A stretch of 64,000 bases of DNA from Gottschalkiaceae bacterium SANA (GTDB lineage: Bacteria > Bacillota > Clostridia > Tissierellales > GPF-1): assembly GCA_036323355.1 (NCBI GenBank), contig AP028876.1, positions 2,294,001 through 2,358,000 of the forward strand. The letters are read 5' to 3'. Numbering within the stretch: position 1 is the stretch's first letter; the number at the start of each line of letters is the position of its first letter. Shown here piece by piece: positions 9,851 through 18,252 of the stretch. The position numbers and the translations under genes are program-made. The notes under the pieces are model-generated. The model searched no databases. It was not told where the DNA came from and was given only the letters and a program-made list of their open reading frames with translations.

Positions 9851-9926
9851 TAGGTTTAACGTTAAACGTACCGGTAAAAAGAATAGCTATTCCAAATAGC
9901 CCTCATTACGTTTAACGTTAAACCTA
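9851..9926. promoter_or_regulatory. Twin LacI operators upstream of the sugar operon
   Basis: The 14-bp perfect palindrome GTTTAACGTTAAAC occurs at 9854-9867 and again at 9910-9923, centre-to-centre 56 bp. The flanks make 9851-9870 and 9907-9926 exact reverse complements over 20 bp. The central CG step is typical of LacI-family sites. The spacing allows looping, or repression of a promoter lying between them. The upstream copy could also act on promoter access; no convincing -35/-10 pair was picked. Confidence 0.85.
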
Positions 9927-9940
9927 CCTTCAAAAAAAAT

Positions 9941-9994
9941 AAAACCCCTTACGTTCGAAACGTTTTCTTGTTTTAATCATAAGGGGTTTTTTTT
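9941..9994. terminator. Bidirectional terminator between lysE and lacI units
   Basis: AAAACCCCTTA (9941-9951) pairs with TAAGGGGTTTT (9980-9990), an 11-bp stem with a 28-nt loop. A T-run follows on the plus strand and, on the minus strand, TTTTATTTTTTTT follows. It most likely ends the lysE transcript on the minus strand. Confidence 0.65.
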
Positions 9995-10066
9995 AGGTTT
10001 GTCAAGTGGTTTTGCAAAGTTCTTTTCTTCATACAATAAAGCATTCATAAACGAATTTCTCTTAAA

Positions 10067-10687
10067 CTATCTCACCATCGCAATAAATGAAAGAATCAAC
10101 TTCATTCCGTACGCCATCAAAATTCCCCCACAAACCACATTGATGCCTTTGAGAATTCTTGTAGTGAAGTTCTTTTTAAACAAGGTCGTTGCGATGGCAA
10201 GCCCCATAAACCAGATAAAAGACGCCAATGCCACACCAATAATAAAGGAATTAATGGCCTGAGTCGGCAAGGAAGCCCGAAAGCCTCCAAATAAAAGAGT
10301 GCCGTCAATAATCGCCTGTGGATTTGCCCAGGTTACCAAGAAGGCCGAGGCAATAATCTTTGGCACTGACTCATCCAGTTTGACTTCTTGATCTTCCTCA
10401 ATCTTGCTGCGGATTAAATTAAACCCAATGGCAGCAACCGCGACTCCACCAAAGAGTAAAATGCCTTGCTTTAGCAGCTGATACTTTTGCAGTACCCCAC
10501 CAATTCCGTAGAAGCACAAGAGGGCCAGCGCGATATCAAAAAAGATCACAATCATACTGACAAGAAAGGCATCCTTTGGGCGCTTTCTCAATCCTGTGTT
10601 GATGACATATAAATTCTGCATCCCTATGGGAGCGACATAAGAGATTCCCAATACAAATCCCTGTAAGATAAATGACAATTCCACCAC
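10067..10687 (-). CDS. LysE family amino-acid exporter (ArgO-like)
   Basis: About 206 aa, six membrane segments; ISYVAPIGMQNLYVINTGLRKRP near the N-terminus and LVTWANPQAIIDG in the middle are characteristic of LysE/ArgO. Exports basic or other amino acids. The start is uncertain: two tandem GTGs (10687, 10684) overlap the AGAGGAG site, while a TTG at 10678 has better spacing; the protein changes by only three residues. Third gene of a ridA-AlkZ-like-lysE unit, 6 nt after its neighbour, ending at the terminator at 9941-9994. Confidence 0.88.
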   Translation of the reverse strand: MVELSFILQGFVLGISYVAPIGMQNLYVINTGLRKRPKDAFLVSMIVIFFDIALALLCFYGIGGVLQKYQLLKQGILLFGGVAVAAIGFNLIRSKIEEDQEVKLDESVPKIIASAFLVTWANPQAIIDGTLLFGGFRASLPTQAINSFIIGVALASFIWFMGLAIATTLFKKNFTTRILKGINVVCGGILMAYGMKLILSFIAMVR

Positions 10688-10693
10688 TCCTCT

Positions 10694-11839
10694 CTAGACC
10701 ATTATTTCTGAAAATTGCTTGACCTGATCTCTCACTCTTTTTTTATTCTCTTTGGTATGATCCGCCTTGTCTTCCCACCAGATATTCAGAATCTCCATTT
10801 TCTTTTTCTTACGATTCCGCTTGATTTCGATTCGGCCAATAAAGCGGTCACCGAGTAAAATTGGCAATACATAATAGCCAAACTTTCGGTCGACGATTGG
10901 TGTATAGATCTCCCACTTATAGGAAAAATCAAAAAGTTCTTCAATCATTTTTCTATCCCAGATCAAATTGTCCAAGGGTGCGACAAATTCTAAGCGGTCT
11001 GATTCTTCAACGCCTGCTATTACCTGATTCATCAAAGCCTGATCATCGGCTAAATAATAATAGGGCAGTTTACAGTCTTCAACCTCGATTTCCCGAATTT
11101 TCTTTTCTTCCAGCAAAGTGGTGAACACTTGGCCCCGCTCCTTGGCTTTTAGGCCATCGATCCCAATATAGGCATAACTATTGTTTGCGTGCAACAACCC
11201 CACACCGCCGATTCTTCTTAATACCTTCCAGCACCATTGCTCATGACGGGTTCGGTTGGGGTTCTCCGCTTCCAATACTTCTTTTTGAATATGACGTTCT
11301 GGAAGGTCATAGTACTTCCTGGTGTTCTGTTTGCGGCTGATGACTAGTCTTCCCTGATCGTAGAGCGTATCCAGTACAGCCCTTGCCAGGCTGCTTGGTA
11401 CACCCCAATACCAGTCCACTTTGCCCTGCATGGACAGATCTTTTGAATTTACTTCTCCATTTTCTTTAATATAGGCGATCACCTCATCCATTGCTTGCGG
11501 AATGGCTTGATGACTCTTCTTTCCCGTAAATGCCCACTCTCTCTGAAAAGAGAAATATGGCCAGTCTTCACGCAGGCAGATACTCATATTCTTGTCAAAC
11601 CAATCGATGAGCACCCTGTCTTTGTACAAAAGGTCATAAACCTGGCTTTTTTCAAATCCTTCCACTCTAGATTGCAGTACAAGCTCATGGTTTTTGCCGC
11701 AAACATCGATTGGATCGAATTGCACACAGGCCGCTTGTTGCACGAATTCAAGAATGCCTGTTTTTCCATGAAATTTTTTTGATCCATACAGTCCCTGTTT
11801 TAACAACAAAAACTGCCTGGCTTGCTTTTTTGTAATCAT
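10694..11839 (-). CDS. AlkZ/YcaQ-like winged-helix DNA glycosylase
   Basis: 381 aa, HTH_42 (DUF1006) family. The N-terminus MITKKQARQFLLLKQGL and the segment VQFDPIDVCGKNHELVLQSRV match the family. QFD near residue 39 fits the QxD/QxQ catalytic signature of AZL-type glycosylases, which unhook crosslinked or alkylated bases. The C-terminal part holds the PLDNLIWDRKMIEELFDFSYKWEIY block and ends basic. ATGA overlap with ridA shows translational coupling. The enzymatic role is inferred from the family. Confidence 0.82.
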   Translation of the reverse strand: MITKKQARQFLLLKQGLYGSKKFHGKTGILEFVQQAACVQFDPIDVCGKNHELVLQSRVEGFEKSQVYDLLYKDRVLIDWFDKNMSICLREDWPYFSFQREWAFTGKKSHQAIPQAMDEVIAYIKENGEVNSKDLSMQGKVDWYWGVPSSLARAVLDTLYDQGRLVISRKQNTRKYYDLPERHIQKEVLEAENPNRTRHEQWCWKVLRRIGGVGLLHANNSYAYIGIDGLKAKERGQVFTTLLEEKKIREIEVEDCKLPYYYLADDQALMNQVIAGVEESDRLEFVAPLDNLIWDRKMIEELFDFSYKWEIYTPIVDRKFGYYVLPILLGDRFIGRIEIKRNRKKKKMEILNIWWEDKADHTKENKKRVRDQVKQFSEIMV

Positions 11840-12198
11840 TTTTTGTCCTCTTTATAGGCCACACCATCCATCATACACAAACATCTCTCATCAAAGAAAT
11901 CTGTTGTGAGTGTCATTCTCGCTGGCGGATGCTCCCCAAAAACCTCTGTAAACACATCGCATGCCTCTCGCAAATCTTTGATATTCCTTAAATAAAGGTT
12001 GATTTGAATGATTTCCTGCAAGGACGCTCCAGCTTGTTCAAGGGTTTCTTGCATGGATTCGAAGGTCTTTCGCATTTGATAGGCAACATTTTGTTCTGCA
12101 TATCCCCCTGCATGATGAGCCAGATAAATAAATCCGCCTGCCTCCACACAGGAAGCGCATGTGTCATCCCCGCAATGAGTCGGGTATCGATTAATCAT
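11836..12198 (-). CDS. RidA/YjgF family imine deaminase
   Basis: 120 aa from the ATG at 12198, preceded by AGGGGGAAAAAAGAC; an upstream in-frame start at 12222 lacks a ribosome site. YjgF fold. The active-site Arg is present in HPPARMTLTT. RidA hydrolyses reactive enamine/imine products of PLP enzymes. The pairing with a LysE exporter suggests amino-acid handling. An N-terminal CGDDTCASC Cys cluster is unusual for the family. First gene of its operon. Confidence 0.85.
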   Translation of the reverse strand: MINRYPTHCGDDTCASCVEAGGFIYLAHHAGGYAEQNVAYQMRKTFESMQETLEQAGASLQEIIQINLYLRNIKDLREACDVFTEVFGEHPPARMTLTTDFFDERCLCMMDGVAYKEDKK

Positions 12199-12290
12199 GT
12201 CTTTTTTCCCCCTTAATCTCATTCTTCCTTTTCTTTATTCTACCATGTGTCGGTTTGTTTCATTTGGAAATTTTCCATTCTTTGTATATA

Positions 12291-12320
12291 ACAAGCCATT
12301 CGATTGCTCGAATGGCTTGT
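12291..12320 (-). terminator. Hairpin terminator after esterase gene
   Basis: Perfect 13-bp stem ACAAGCCATTCGA / TCGAATGGCTTGT with a 4-nt loop, 3 nt beyond the esterase stop. The T-run is weak (GTTATATAC), so termination efficiency is uncertain. Confidence 0.7.
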
Positions 12321-12323
12321 CAA

Positions 12324-13238
12324 TTACTCGTGGCGTATTAAAAAAGTTTTCATCAGCTGAAAGGCAAAATTACTTTCTTCAAATGGCATGATTGCCCAAA
12401 CATGCGGCATAAATGCGTAGCGAAATCCTTCGATGGGCAAATCCTGTTCTTCCGCAATTTGCAAAAGTTCCGCGCATTCTGGTTCTAGAATTTCGTGTGT
12501 ACCAAAATAGACTTGAATCTCTCCTAAATCATGCAAATCACCAAAGATCGGAGAAATCAAGGGATTGGTTCGATCGTCTCCTTTGGAATAGGCCTTGGCC
12601 ACATCCTCCAAGATCTTTTTAGAAAGCAAGTCGTCTTTCGCTTCCGCTTCTTCCAATTTGGGATGGGTCATGGTCAGATCGACCCATGGCGAATAAAGCA
12701 CCACTTTTCTTGGCCGTCTTTCAACCCCTTTGTCTCTTAACACTTGTGCAAATGACAAGGCCAAACCACCCCCTGCTGAATCACCCATCAAAACAAAGTC
12801 ATCTTCCGGATAATTACTCATCAAAAGTTGAAATCCTTCAGAGACTACATGATGGGTGTCACGATAACAAAAATCAGGTGCTGTCGGGTAGTCGATAAAG
12901 GTAACACGTCCACCCAAATCGCGTAATAATTTGTCGATAAAATACCAATGCAAGGTAGAACCTTGGGATACATAACCGCCGCCATGCAAGTATAAGATAT
13001 GTCGATTTGATTGATTGTCTTCCTTCCACATGGTGATCATTTGATGCTGCTGAATCCACTCTCGATCAAATTGATAGGCACGGCGAAATAAATACGGAGG
13101 CAAATTTTCGATTTCTGATTCCTCCAAGGGAAAATGATCATCAAACAGTTTTCTGTTTTGCATACGGCTCAAGGCATTCATGGCATTGAGCATAAATCGG
13201 GTCGACCCACTGATTTCTGTAAAATCCGTTAGTTTCAT
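12324..13238 (-). CDS. Alpha/beta hydrolase, HSL-type esterase/lipase
   Basis: 304 aa; the ATG at 13238 has AGAGGAGGGG upstream, so the longer frame to 13271 is not used. Oxyanion motif HGGGYVSQGS, nucleophile elbow GDSAGGG and a C-terminal His in AFMPHVW form the hormone-sensitive-lipase family triad together with a late Asp/Glu. No signal peptide, hence cytoplasmic. Substrate is unknown: a short-chain ester or acylated small molecule. Monocistronic between two terminators. Confidence 0.85.
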   Translation of the reverse strand: MKLTDFTEISGSTRFMLNAMNALSRMQNRKLFDDHFPLEESEIENLPPYLFRRAYQFDREWIQQHQMITMWKEDNQSNRHILYLHGGGYVSQGSTLHWYFIDKLLRDLGGRVTFIDYPTAPDFCYRDTHHVVSEGFQLLMSNYPEDDFVLMGDSAGGGLALSFAQVLRDKGVERRPRKVVLYSPWVDLTMTHPKLEEAEAKDDLLSKKILEDVAKAYSKGDDRTNPLISPIFGDLHDLGEIQVYFGTHEILEPECAELLQIAEEQDLPIEGFRYAFMPHVWAIMPFEESNFAFQLMKTFLIRHE

Positions 13239-13296
13239 TATGCACTCCCCTCCTCTATCAAGTACTCTCATTTTACCAAATCACTTCTGTGATAAA

Positions 13297-13325
13297 AAGA
13301 AAACCACTTAAAAGTGGCTTTTCTT
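13297..13325 (-). terminator. Terminator after flavoprotein gene
   Basis: Hairpin CCACTT-AA-AAGTGG extended by an A-rich/T-rich stem, directly at the stop of the FMN-reductase gene. T-rich on the minus strand. Confidence 0.65.
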
Positions 13326-13885
13326 TATACCGTTAATAATCTTCTTCCAAGCTCATAAACATCGTTTAATGCCTGATCATTCTCTGCAACCGCATCTGGT
13401 CGCATTTTTGTTGACACCCCATACACCTGTACCAAGTCTGTCTTTGTATAATTGGCAAGATACTCCATAATGCCAACCAAGTTCACAGCACCGGAATCCT
13501 CTTCATCATCACCGCCATAAGTCATCAGCAATACGATTTTCTTTCCTCGCCATTTTTCAAATGGAACAGCATAAAGTCGATCAATAAAGGCTTTCATCTG
13601 TGCAGTCATGCTAAAAAAATAAATAGGCGTAGCAAAAACAAGAATGTTTGCTTCCTCAAAATAATCATAAAGCTCAGTCATATCATCCTTGATGGCACAA
13701 TGCTTGATTTTTCCCAAATCACAACTCATGCAAGCCGAACAAGCTTGAATCTTCTTCTCCTGAAGAAAGATCTCGGTAATCTCACTACCTGGCTGACCCT
13801 CCAGTAAACCTTTTTCATACATGTGTAAGAGCGTAGCCGTATTTCCATTTCGAATTGGACTTGCCAGTATAGAAAGCACCTTCAT
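13325..13885 (-). CDS. Flavodoxin-like NAD(P)H-dependent oxidoreductase
   Basis: 186 aa. FMN-binding loop SPIRNGNTATLL at the N-terminus, CSACMSCDLGKIKHC (four Cys, as in iron-sulfur flavoproteins and related reductases) near residue 50, and FATPIYFFSMTAQMKAFIDRLYA for flavin and dimer contacts. Probably reduces quinones, nitro compounds or iron-sulfur partners. Downstream of a DMT exporter with a 32-bp gap, likely co-transcribed. Confidence 0.88.
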   Translation of the reverse strand: MKVLSILASPIRNGNTATLLHMYEKGLLEGQPGSEITEIFLQEKKIQACSACMSCDLGKIKHCAIKDDMTELYDYFEEANILVFATPIYFFSMTAQMKAFIDRLYAVPFEKWRGKKIVLLMTYGGDDEEDSGAVNLVGIMEYLANYTKTDLVQVYGVSTKMRPDAVAENDQALNDVYELGRRLLTV

Positions 13886-13917
13886 TTTCGACCCCCCATG
13901 GTTTAATCCTTAGGCCA

Positions 13918-14814
13918 TTAAGAGGCCTCTTCATATTTTGGAAAGAGAAACTGAAACACCAGTTTTGTATTGACCGCTAAGCCAAAGAACAGCACAATCA
14001 ATCCGAAACCTTGAATCATAGTGATCTGCTCATGTAAAACAAACAAGCCAAGAAGCGTTGCCGTCAATGGTTCTACTAGGGTTAAGGTTACAGCCGTTGG
14101 CGCATCCACGGATTGAAGTCCACGCGCGAACAAGGTGAATGCTAGGGCAGCTGAAAAAACACCCAAATGCAAGACTACCATGCTTCCTCGTATACTCCAT
14201 ACCCAAGTCAGATCACTCATCAATAAAAAGGGAAGTAAAATCATTCCAGAGACTAAAAACATAAGTCCATTAGCCAGTTGATTGGGCCCCAAAACTAAAA
14301 CTTTTTGTGCCGCTTTCACATATAAGGCATAAACCATTCCTGCAAGTAAAGAACAAATTACACCCATCACATCCAATTGAATGGTAGGATCAACACCGAT
14401 TAATAAAAGACATCCTAAAAGAGAAATCATTGTCGATACTTTCCATTGTAAACTGAGTTGATTCCCGGTCATCTTATCAATCATTCCTGAAAAAACAGGT
14501 GCGCTTCCAATGGCGATCAATGTTCCAATCGCGACCCCCGATCTCTGAACACCCGTAAAAAATAGTGGCTGATAGGCCGCTATGCAAACTGAAGCCAGCA
14601 ATATAAATTTCTTTCTTGGAATATTTCCAATATGAAAGCGCTGTTTGACTAAGGGAATCATCACCATAATGACACCACCTAAAATCATGCGTATCGCCCC
14701 GATAGAAAGGGGACCCGCCCCAGAGGGAGCAAATGCTTGCGCAGTACCCGTTGTTCCCCAAAGAATGGCAGCAAGTGCCACAAATCCATATCCGCTATTC
14801 CGACGCTCTTTCAT
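13918..14814 (-). CDS. EamA/DMT family transporter
   Basis: 298 aa, ten membrane segments made of two EamA repeats (AAILWGTTGTAQAF in the first; LTLVEPLTATLLGLFVLHEQ in the second). Drug/metabolite exporters of this type move amino acids, nucleosides or toxic metabolites. First gene of a two-gene unit with the flavoprotein. RBS GAGGAAG. Specific substrate cannot be read. Confidence 0.88.
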   Translation of the reverse strand: MKERRNSGYGFVALAAILWGTTGTAQAFAPSGAGPLSIGAIRMILGGVIMVMIPLVKQRFHIGNIPRKKFILLASVCIAAYQPLFFTGVQRSGVAIGTLIAIGSAPVFSGMIDKMTGNQLSLQWKVSTMISLLGCLLLIGVDPTIQLDVMGVICSLLAGMVYALYVKAAQKVLVLGPNQLANGLMFLVSGMILLPFLLMSDLTWVWSIRGSMVVLHLGVFSAALAFTLFARGLQSVDAPTAVTLTLVEPLTATLLGLFVLHEQITMIQGFGLIVLFFGLAVNTKLVFQFLFPKYEEAS

Positions 14815-14979
14815 TTACATCTTCCTCTACTTTCTGCACATTTACCTGTCTAGACGTAAATTCCGTCGATTACAATTCTGACTATGTTGAATTGATTCAT
14901 TGTAATATGATCACTTGAGTTTATTGGGTCATAAATATTGATTCGATCATATAATACTTCAGAATAATAGGCAAATACC

Positions 14980-15008
14980 TTGACATCAAATTCCTCGAAC
15001 TATACGAT
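14980..15008 (+). promoter_or_regulatory. Sigma-A promoter for phosphatase gene
   Basis: TTGACA at 14980-14985, 17-nt spacer, TACGAT at 15003-15008. Places the transcript start about 20 nt before the ATG at 15034. This rules out the longer in-frame start near 14980. Confidence 0.65.
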
Positions 15009-15033
15009 TATAAGCAACTACGGAGGAACTGTA

Positions 15034-16137
15034 ATGAATGACATCAGAAAACCCATTATCAAACTTCAAACGAACGACAACTACAGAATCATAGCGATCA
15101 GTGATATTCATGCTCATGCAGACCATTTTCAAACCATGCTTACGCAACTTGCAATGGCTGAAGATGATATTCTAGTCATTGTCGGCGATTTTATTAATCG
15201 CGGACCTTCAAGTCTAAAAACGGTCCAATTAATCAAAGAGATTCAAACACGTCCAAATACGTATATATTGAAAGGAAACCATGAATCCTTTGTCTATGGC
15301 TCTTTGATGGACGAATCTCGTACCGATCGTTTTCTTCGATTTCTCCAGCATACGTATTACCCAACCATCGTACACGAAATGGCAAAAGAGACAGGCTTTG
15401 ATCTCGCTTCCTGTCCCGATGGGAAAACACTTCGTGACCATGTGTTGAATCACTTTATGCCGCTTTTAGAAGATTTAAATCAACTGCCGATCATGCTTGA
15501 AAATGAGGATTTCATCTTCGTTCATGGCGGCTATGAACCTGGCTTGGATCCGATGAAAGATGAATCTAAATTCTTGAAATACGACAACTATAATGAACTT
15601 AGTGGCATCAATACCAAACCAGTCGTTGTCGGGCACTGGCCTGCCAGTAATCTTCGAAGTGATTCTTTCACCAACGTTCCCTTGTTCAATACTGAGAAAA
15701 AGATCATTACCATTGATGGCGGACTGGGTGTGAAATCATCTGGAGAGCTTAATGCCTTAATCATCGAAAAGAAGAATGGCGAGATTACCTACCATCATCG
15801 ACAAGTGAACGACTTCAAACAAGCAACCATAAAAGAAACTCATCAGTTTCAAATTGAAGATCCAATCTATGTTTCGTTTCCACATTTTGAAGTGGATATC
15901 GTTCTAGAACAGAAGGACTTTGTTCTTTGCACCCATCAACACACAAAGAAACCCTTGTCTGTCTTTCCCTCTCTGCTTGAAAAAGAAGATGGGCAATACA
16001 GAATTAAAACAACCTATATCAACAAGTTCTTTACTCTACCCATCGGTCAAAAGGTCGAAGTCTGTCAAACCTTTGAAGATTGCGCCCTGGTGAAAGTGAA
16101 CGAGGAGTTTGGATGGATACTCAGCAGCCAATTATAA
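15034..16137 (+). CDS. PPP-type metallophosphoesterase (Ser/Thr phosphatase-like)
   Basis: 367 aa from ATG 15034 with CGGAGGAACTGTA before it. The catalytic motifs of the PPP family are all present: SDIHAHADHF (GDxH variant), GDFINRGPSS, GNHESF, and two later His-containing segments (VHGG and VVGHWP). Binds two metal ions and removes phosphate from protein or from dinucleotides such as Ap4A. The C-terminal ~110 residues after LNALIIEKK form an extra region not needed for catalysis. Monocistronic and divergent from the DMT unit. Confidence 0.85.
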   Translation: MNDIRKPIIKLQTNDNYRIIAISDIHAHADHFQTMLTQLAMAEDDILVIVGDFINRGPSSLKTVQLIKEIQTRPNTYILKGNHESFVYGSLMDESRTDRFLRFLQHTYYPTIVHEMAKETGFDLASCPDGKTLRDHVLNHFMPLLEDLNQLPIMLENEDFIFVHGGYEPGLDPMKDESKFLKYDNYNELSGINTKPVVVGHWPASNLRSDSFTNVPLFNTEKKIITIDGGLGVKSSGELNALIIEKKNGEITYHHRQVNDFKQATIKETHQFQIEDPIYVSFPHFEVDIVLEQKDFVLCTHQHTKKPLSVFPSLLEKEDGQYRIKTTYINKFFTLPIGQKVEVCQTFEDCALVKVNEEFGWILSSQL

Positions 16138-16140
16138 TGA

Positions 16141-16164
16141 AGAGCCACCCCGAAGGGTGACTCT
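16141..16164. terminator. Bidirectional terminator between convergent genes
   Basis: AGAG.CACCC-CGAA-GGGTG.CTCT hairpin with one internal mismatch, lying between the convergent phosphatase and CPBP protease genes. Confidence 0.6.
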
Positions 16165-16168
16165 TACT

Positions 16169-16978
16169 TTATGCGGTTTCAATAGACCGCCTGACTTTAT
16201 ACAATGCCTGTTTCGGATTCACCGCAACCAATACCAAAGCAAACAAGCCATATGCGGTCGCCGTATATACTAAAATGTCCAGCAGATCTCCTTGATTTAA
16301 GGCCAACAAAAAATTAAATGATTGATGAATAATAATTGGAACGATCAGATTATGATTCAAATTATAAAATACCGTTATAATCACCGAAATTCCAAGTACA
16401 GCAATCATAAACAAGACACTATACTTGACAAGCTCTAATCCGACATATCCTGAAAAGAACCAAAGCGGTGTATGCCAAAATCCCCAGAGGACCCCGATTA
16501 TAAGCGCAGCTTTTATGGAACTCATTTTCTTCTGCAGTTCATTAAGGGCGTATCCTCTCCACCCAAGTTCCTCCCCAAGAGAACCTCTCGCAAGCAAATC
16601 AAAAAATGTAAGAATAAGCATTCCCATTCCTGGCAAAGAAAGTGCCAAGTTTAATTTTGCACCCGAGAATCCTTTGGCTATTAGAAAAATCAAAATCTGA
16701 ATGATGGTCACAATGATAATGATTGAGATTTTGATTCTTGGTTCAAATTGCCTTTTCACATAATCTTTTATTTTGTCACCGGGAACATTTTTTTTAAAAA
16801 GAAGCAAAAACGCGAATGTTGACGACCATGCAGCAACAATCTGCATGCCATATAAAATACTTTCTGGAAGCCCAAGCATCATACCAAATCCAATACTTGC
16901 TAAAAAGAGCCAGAAAATCAGATTGCTCAAAAGAACAAATCGAACAAACGGCCTTTTTGTAAATATTGCGATTTTCAT
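16169..16978 (-). CDS. CPBP family intramembrane metalloprotease
   Basis: 269 aa; start is the ATG at 16978 behind GAAGGGGTG. Multi-pass membrane protein with the ABI/CAAX signature: LGEELGWRGYALNELQ (EExxxR) and the second-motif His in WGFWHTPLWFF. Members process CAAX proteins in eukaryotes; in bacteria they are often tied to bacteriocin self-protection or stress. Its promoter has the MerR-type layout and the next gene upstream encodes a MerR regulator, so it is probably the regulated target. Confidence 0.88.
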   Translation of the reverse strand: MKIAIFTKRPFVRFVLLSNLIFWLFLASIGFGMMLGLPESILYGMQIVAAWSSTFAFLLLFKKNVPGDKIKDYVKRQFEPRIKISIIIIVTIIQILIFLIAKGFSGAKLNLALSLPGMGMLILTFFDLLARGSLGEELGWRGYALNELQKKMSSIKAALIIGVLWGFWHTPLWFFSGYVGLELVKYSVLFMIAVLGISVIITVFYNLNHNLIVPIIIHQSFNFLLALNQGDLLDILVYTATAYGLFALVLVAVNPKQALYKVRRSIETA

Positions 16979-17016
16979 TTTAAAACACCCCTTCAAACTG
17001 AATTTCTTACACCTTC

Positions 17017-17047
17017 AGTCTAAACCTGTGGCTTAGGCCCTAGTCAA
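17017..17047 (-). promoter_or_regulatory. MerR-type promoter with 19-bp spacer
   Basis: On the minus strand, TTGACT (17042-17047) and TAGACT (17017-17022) are separated by exactly 19 bp. The spacer carries the dyad CTAAGCC-ACA-GGTTTAG (6 of 7 positions symmetric). Over-long spacers with a central dyad are the hallmark of MerR-family activation by DNA untwisting. It lies between the merR stop and the CPBP start. Confidence 0.85.
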
Positions 17048-17052
17048 ATCTT

Positions 17053-17847
17053 TTATTCAATCGGTGCATACAATTCTAAAAAAATACGCTCCAGTCCATC
17101 TTTATATGCCGTCATCAGGGTACTTACATAGACCACACCCTTCAGTTTATACCCACTCTCGAATGCGATTTTCCTTAATTGATCACCCACTTGCTCATCA
17201 ATCCGTGCTCCTCCCGTTGTATATCGCCCGTCTTCTATAATGGTGTAGAGACATCTTGGATGCGCCCAGACTTCCTCTTCAACCGTCTTCTCAACTGGAT
17301 CAAGCTCTCGACCAACAACAAATTTATCTTCAATAATTCCTCTTTCATCAAATCGAATAACCCGCCATAAATCCGTTACTGTGACTGCTTTTTTCACACT
17401 TCTCGTATTCTTTTTAAGAATATCATACTCATCATAGGCCGTGAACTCAGAGATCTCCCCCTTCACCACAAAGGGTTTCAATTCTCGAATGGAATACTCG
17501 CCGACATGATGCATAATTTTTTTGCAATCATTCCTCACGCATTGAATGCGTTCCAACAAAAGTCGCTTACTTTCCAAGTCTGCACGAAGTCGTTCTTCCT
17601 TGTCTTGCAAGATTAATTCGATCTCTTCGATACCCGGGCTCTGTCTAATCTCTTGAATTTTCTTGATCTCCAGTTCGATTTCTCGGTAGAAATTGGTTGT
17701 TAACACATCATAAATATCGAAATGACTATATTGTCGATATCCATTTTCCTCATTCTGTTTGGGATTGACCAATCCCTTTTCCTCGTAAAACTTTAAGGTA
17801 TCACGTGTTATGCCCAAAAATTTGGCTACTTGTCCGATCGTATACAT
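17053..17847 (-). CDS. MerR family regulator with GyrI-like effector domain
   Basis: 264 aa. MerR HTH at residues 1-70 (YTIGQVAKFLGITRDTLKFYEEKGLVNPKQ...GYRQYSHFDIYDV), coiled-coil dimer helix at about 75-110, then a C-terminal GyrI/BmrR-like ligand domain (AYDEYDI to LELYAPIE). BmrR-type proteins bind cationic or hydrophobic compounds and activate a nearby promoter. The 19-bp-spacer promoter sits 6 bp beyond its stop, pointing to the CPBP protease as target. Confidence 0.9.
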   Translation of the reverse strand: MYTIGQVAKFLGITRDTLKFYEEKGLVNPKQNEENGYRQYSHFDIYDVLTTNFYREIELEIKKIQEIRQSPGIEEIELILQDKEERLRADLESKRLLLERIQCVRNDCKKIMHHVGEYSIRELKPFVVKGEISEFTAYDEYDILKKNTRSVKKAVTVTDLWRVIRFDERGIIEDKFVVGRELDPVEKTVEEEVWAHPRCLYTIIEDGRYTTGGARIDEQVGDQLRKIAFESGYKLKGVVYVSTLMTAYKDGLERIFLELYAPIE

Positions 17848-17948
17848 GCAACCCCTCCCACCTCATTATCATTAACTTGCAATTTATCTTCTCCACATCC
17901 ATTTACCCGAAATTAAATTCAGAAAAACATTTGACTCCTTTCACAAAA

Positions 17949-17975
17949 AAATCCCTCGGATTTCTCCAAGGGATT
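17949..17975 (-). terminator. Terminator of nfeD-SPFH-pspC operon
   Basis: Stem AATCCCT / AGGGATT with T-run on the minus strand, 10 nt past the pspC-like stop. Confidence 0.7.
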
Positions 17976-17984
17976 AAAAAATTC

Positions 17985-18251
17985 TTATTCTGATTCAAAA
18001 TAGCCAGCATCTTTTGCACGCCGCATTTCAGCTGATAATTCATCTTCTCGCAATACATTTACAACATCGCGCCTCTCTGGCAATAGGATCCAGCAAGCCA
18101 GATACAACCAAAATCCAAAACTTGCTGCAAAAACCAATACCAGACAAATGATACGGACAATGGCCACATCGAGTTTAAAAGAGTCCGCAATTCCTGCACA
18201 TACACCAGCAATTTTCCCTTTTTTTGAATCCCGATAAAATCTTCCTGCCAT
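17985..18251 (-). CDS. PspC domain membrane protein
   Basis: 88 aa. A PspC domain fills residues 1-60 (FYRDSKKGKIAGVCAGIADSFKLDVAIVRIICLVL) with one or two membrane segments, then an acidic soluble tail. PspC proteins sense or resist envelope stress. Starts 1 nt after the SPFH stop with GAGGAGAACTAAG. Its place behind nfeD and an SPFH gene supports a membrane-homeostasis role. Confidence 0.88.
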   Translation of the reverse strand: MAGRFYRDSKKGKIAGVCAGIADSFKLDVAIVRIICLVLVFAASFGFWLYLACWILLPERRDVVNVLREDELSAEMRRAKDAGYFESE

Positions 18252-18252
18252 C

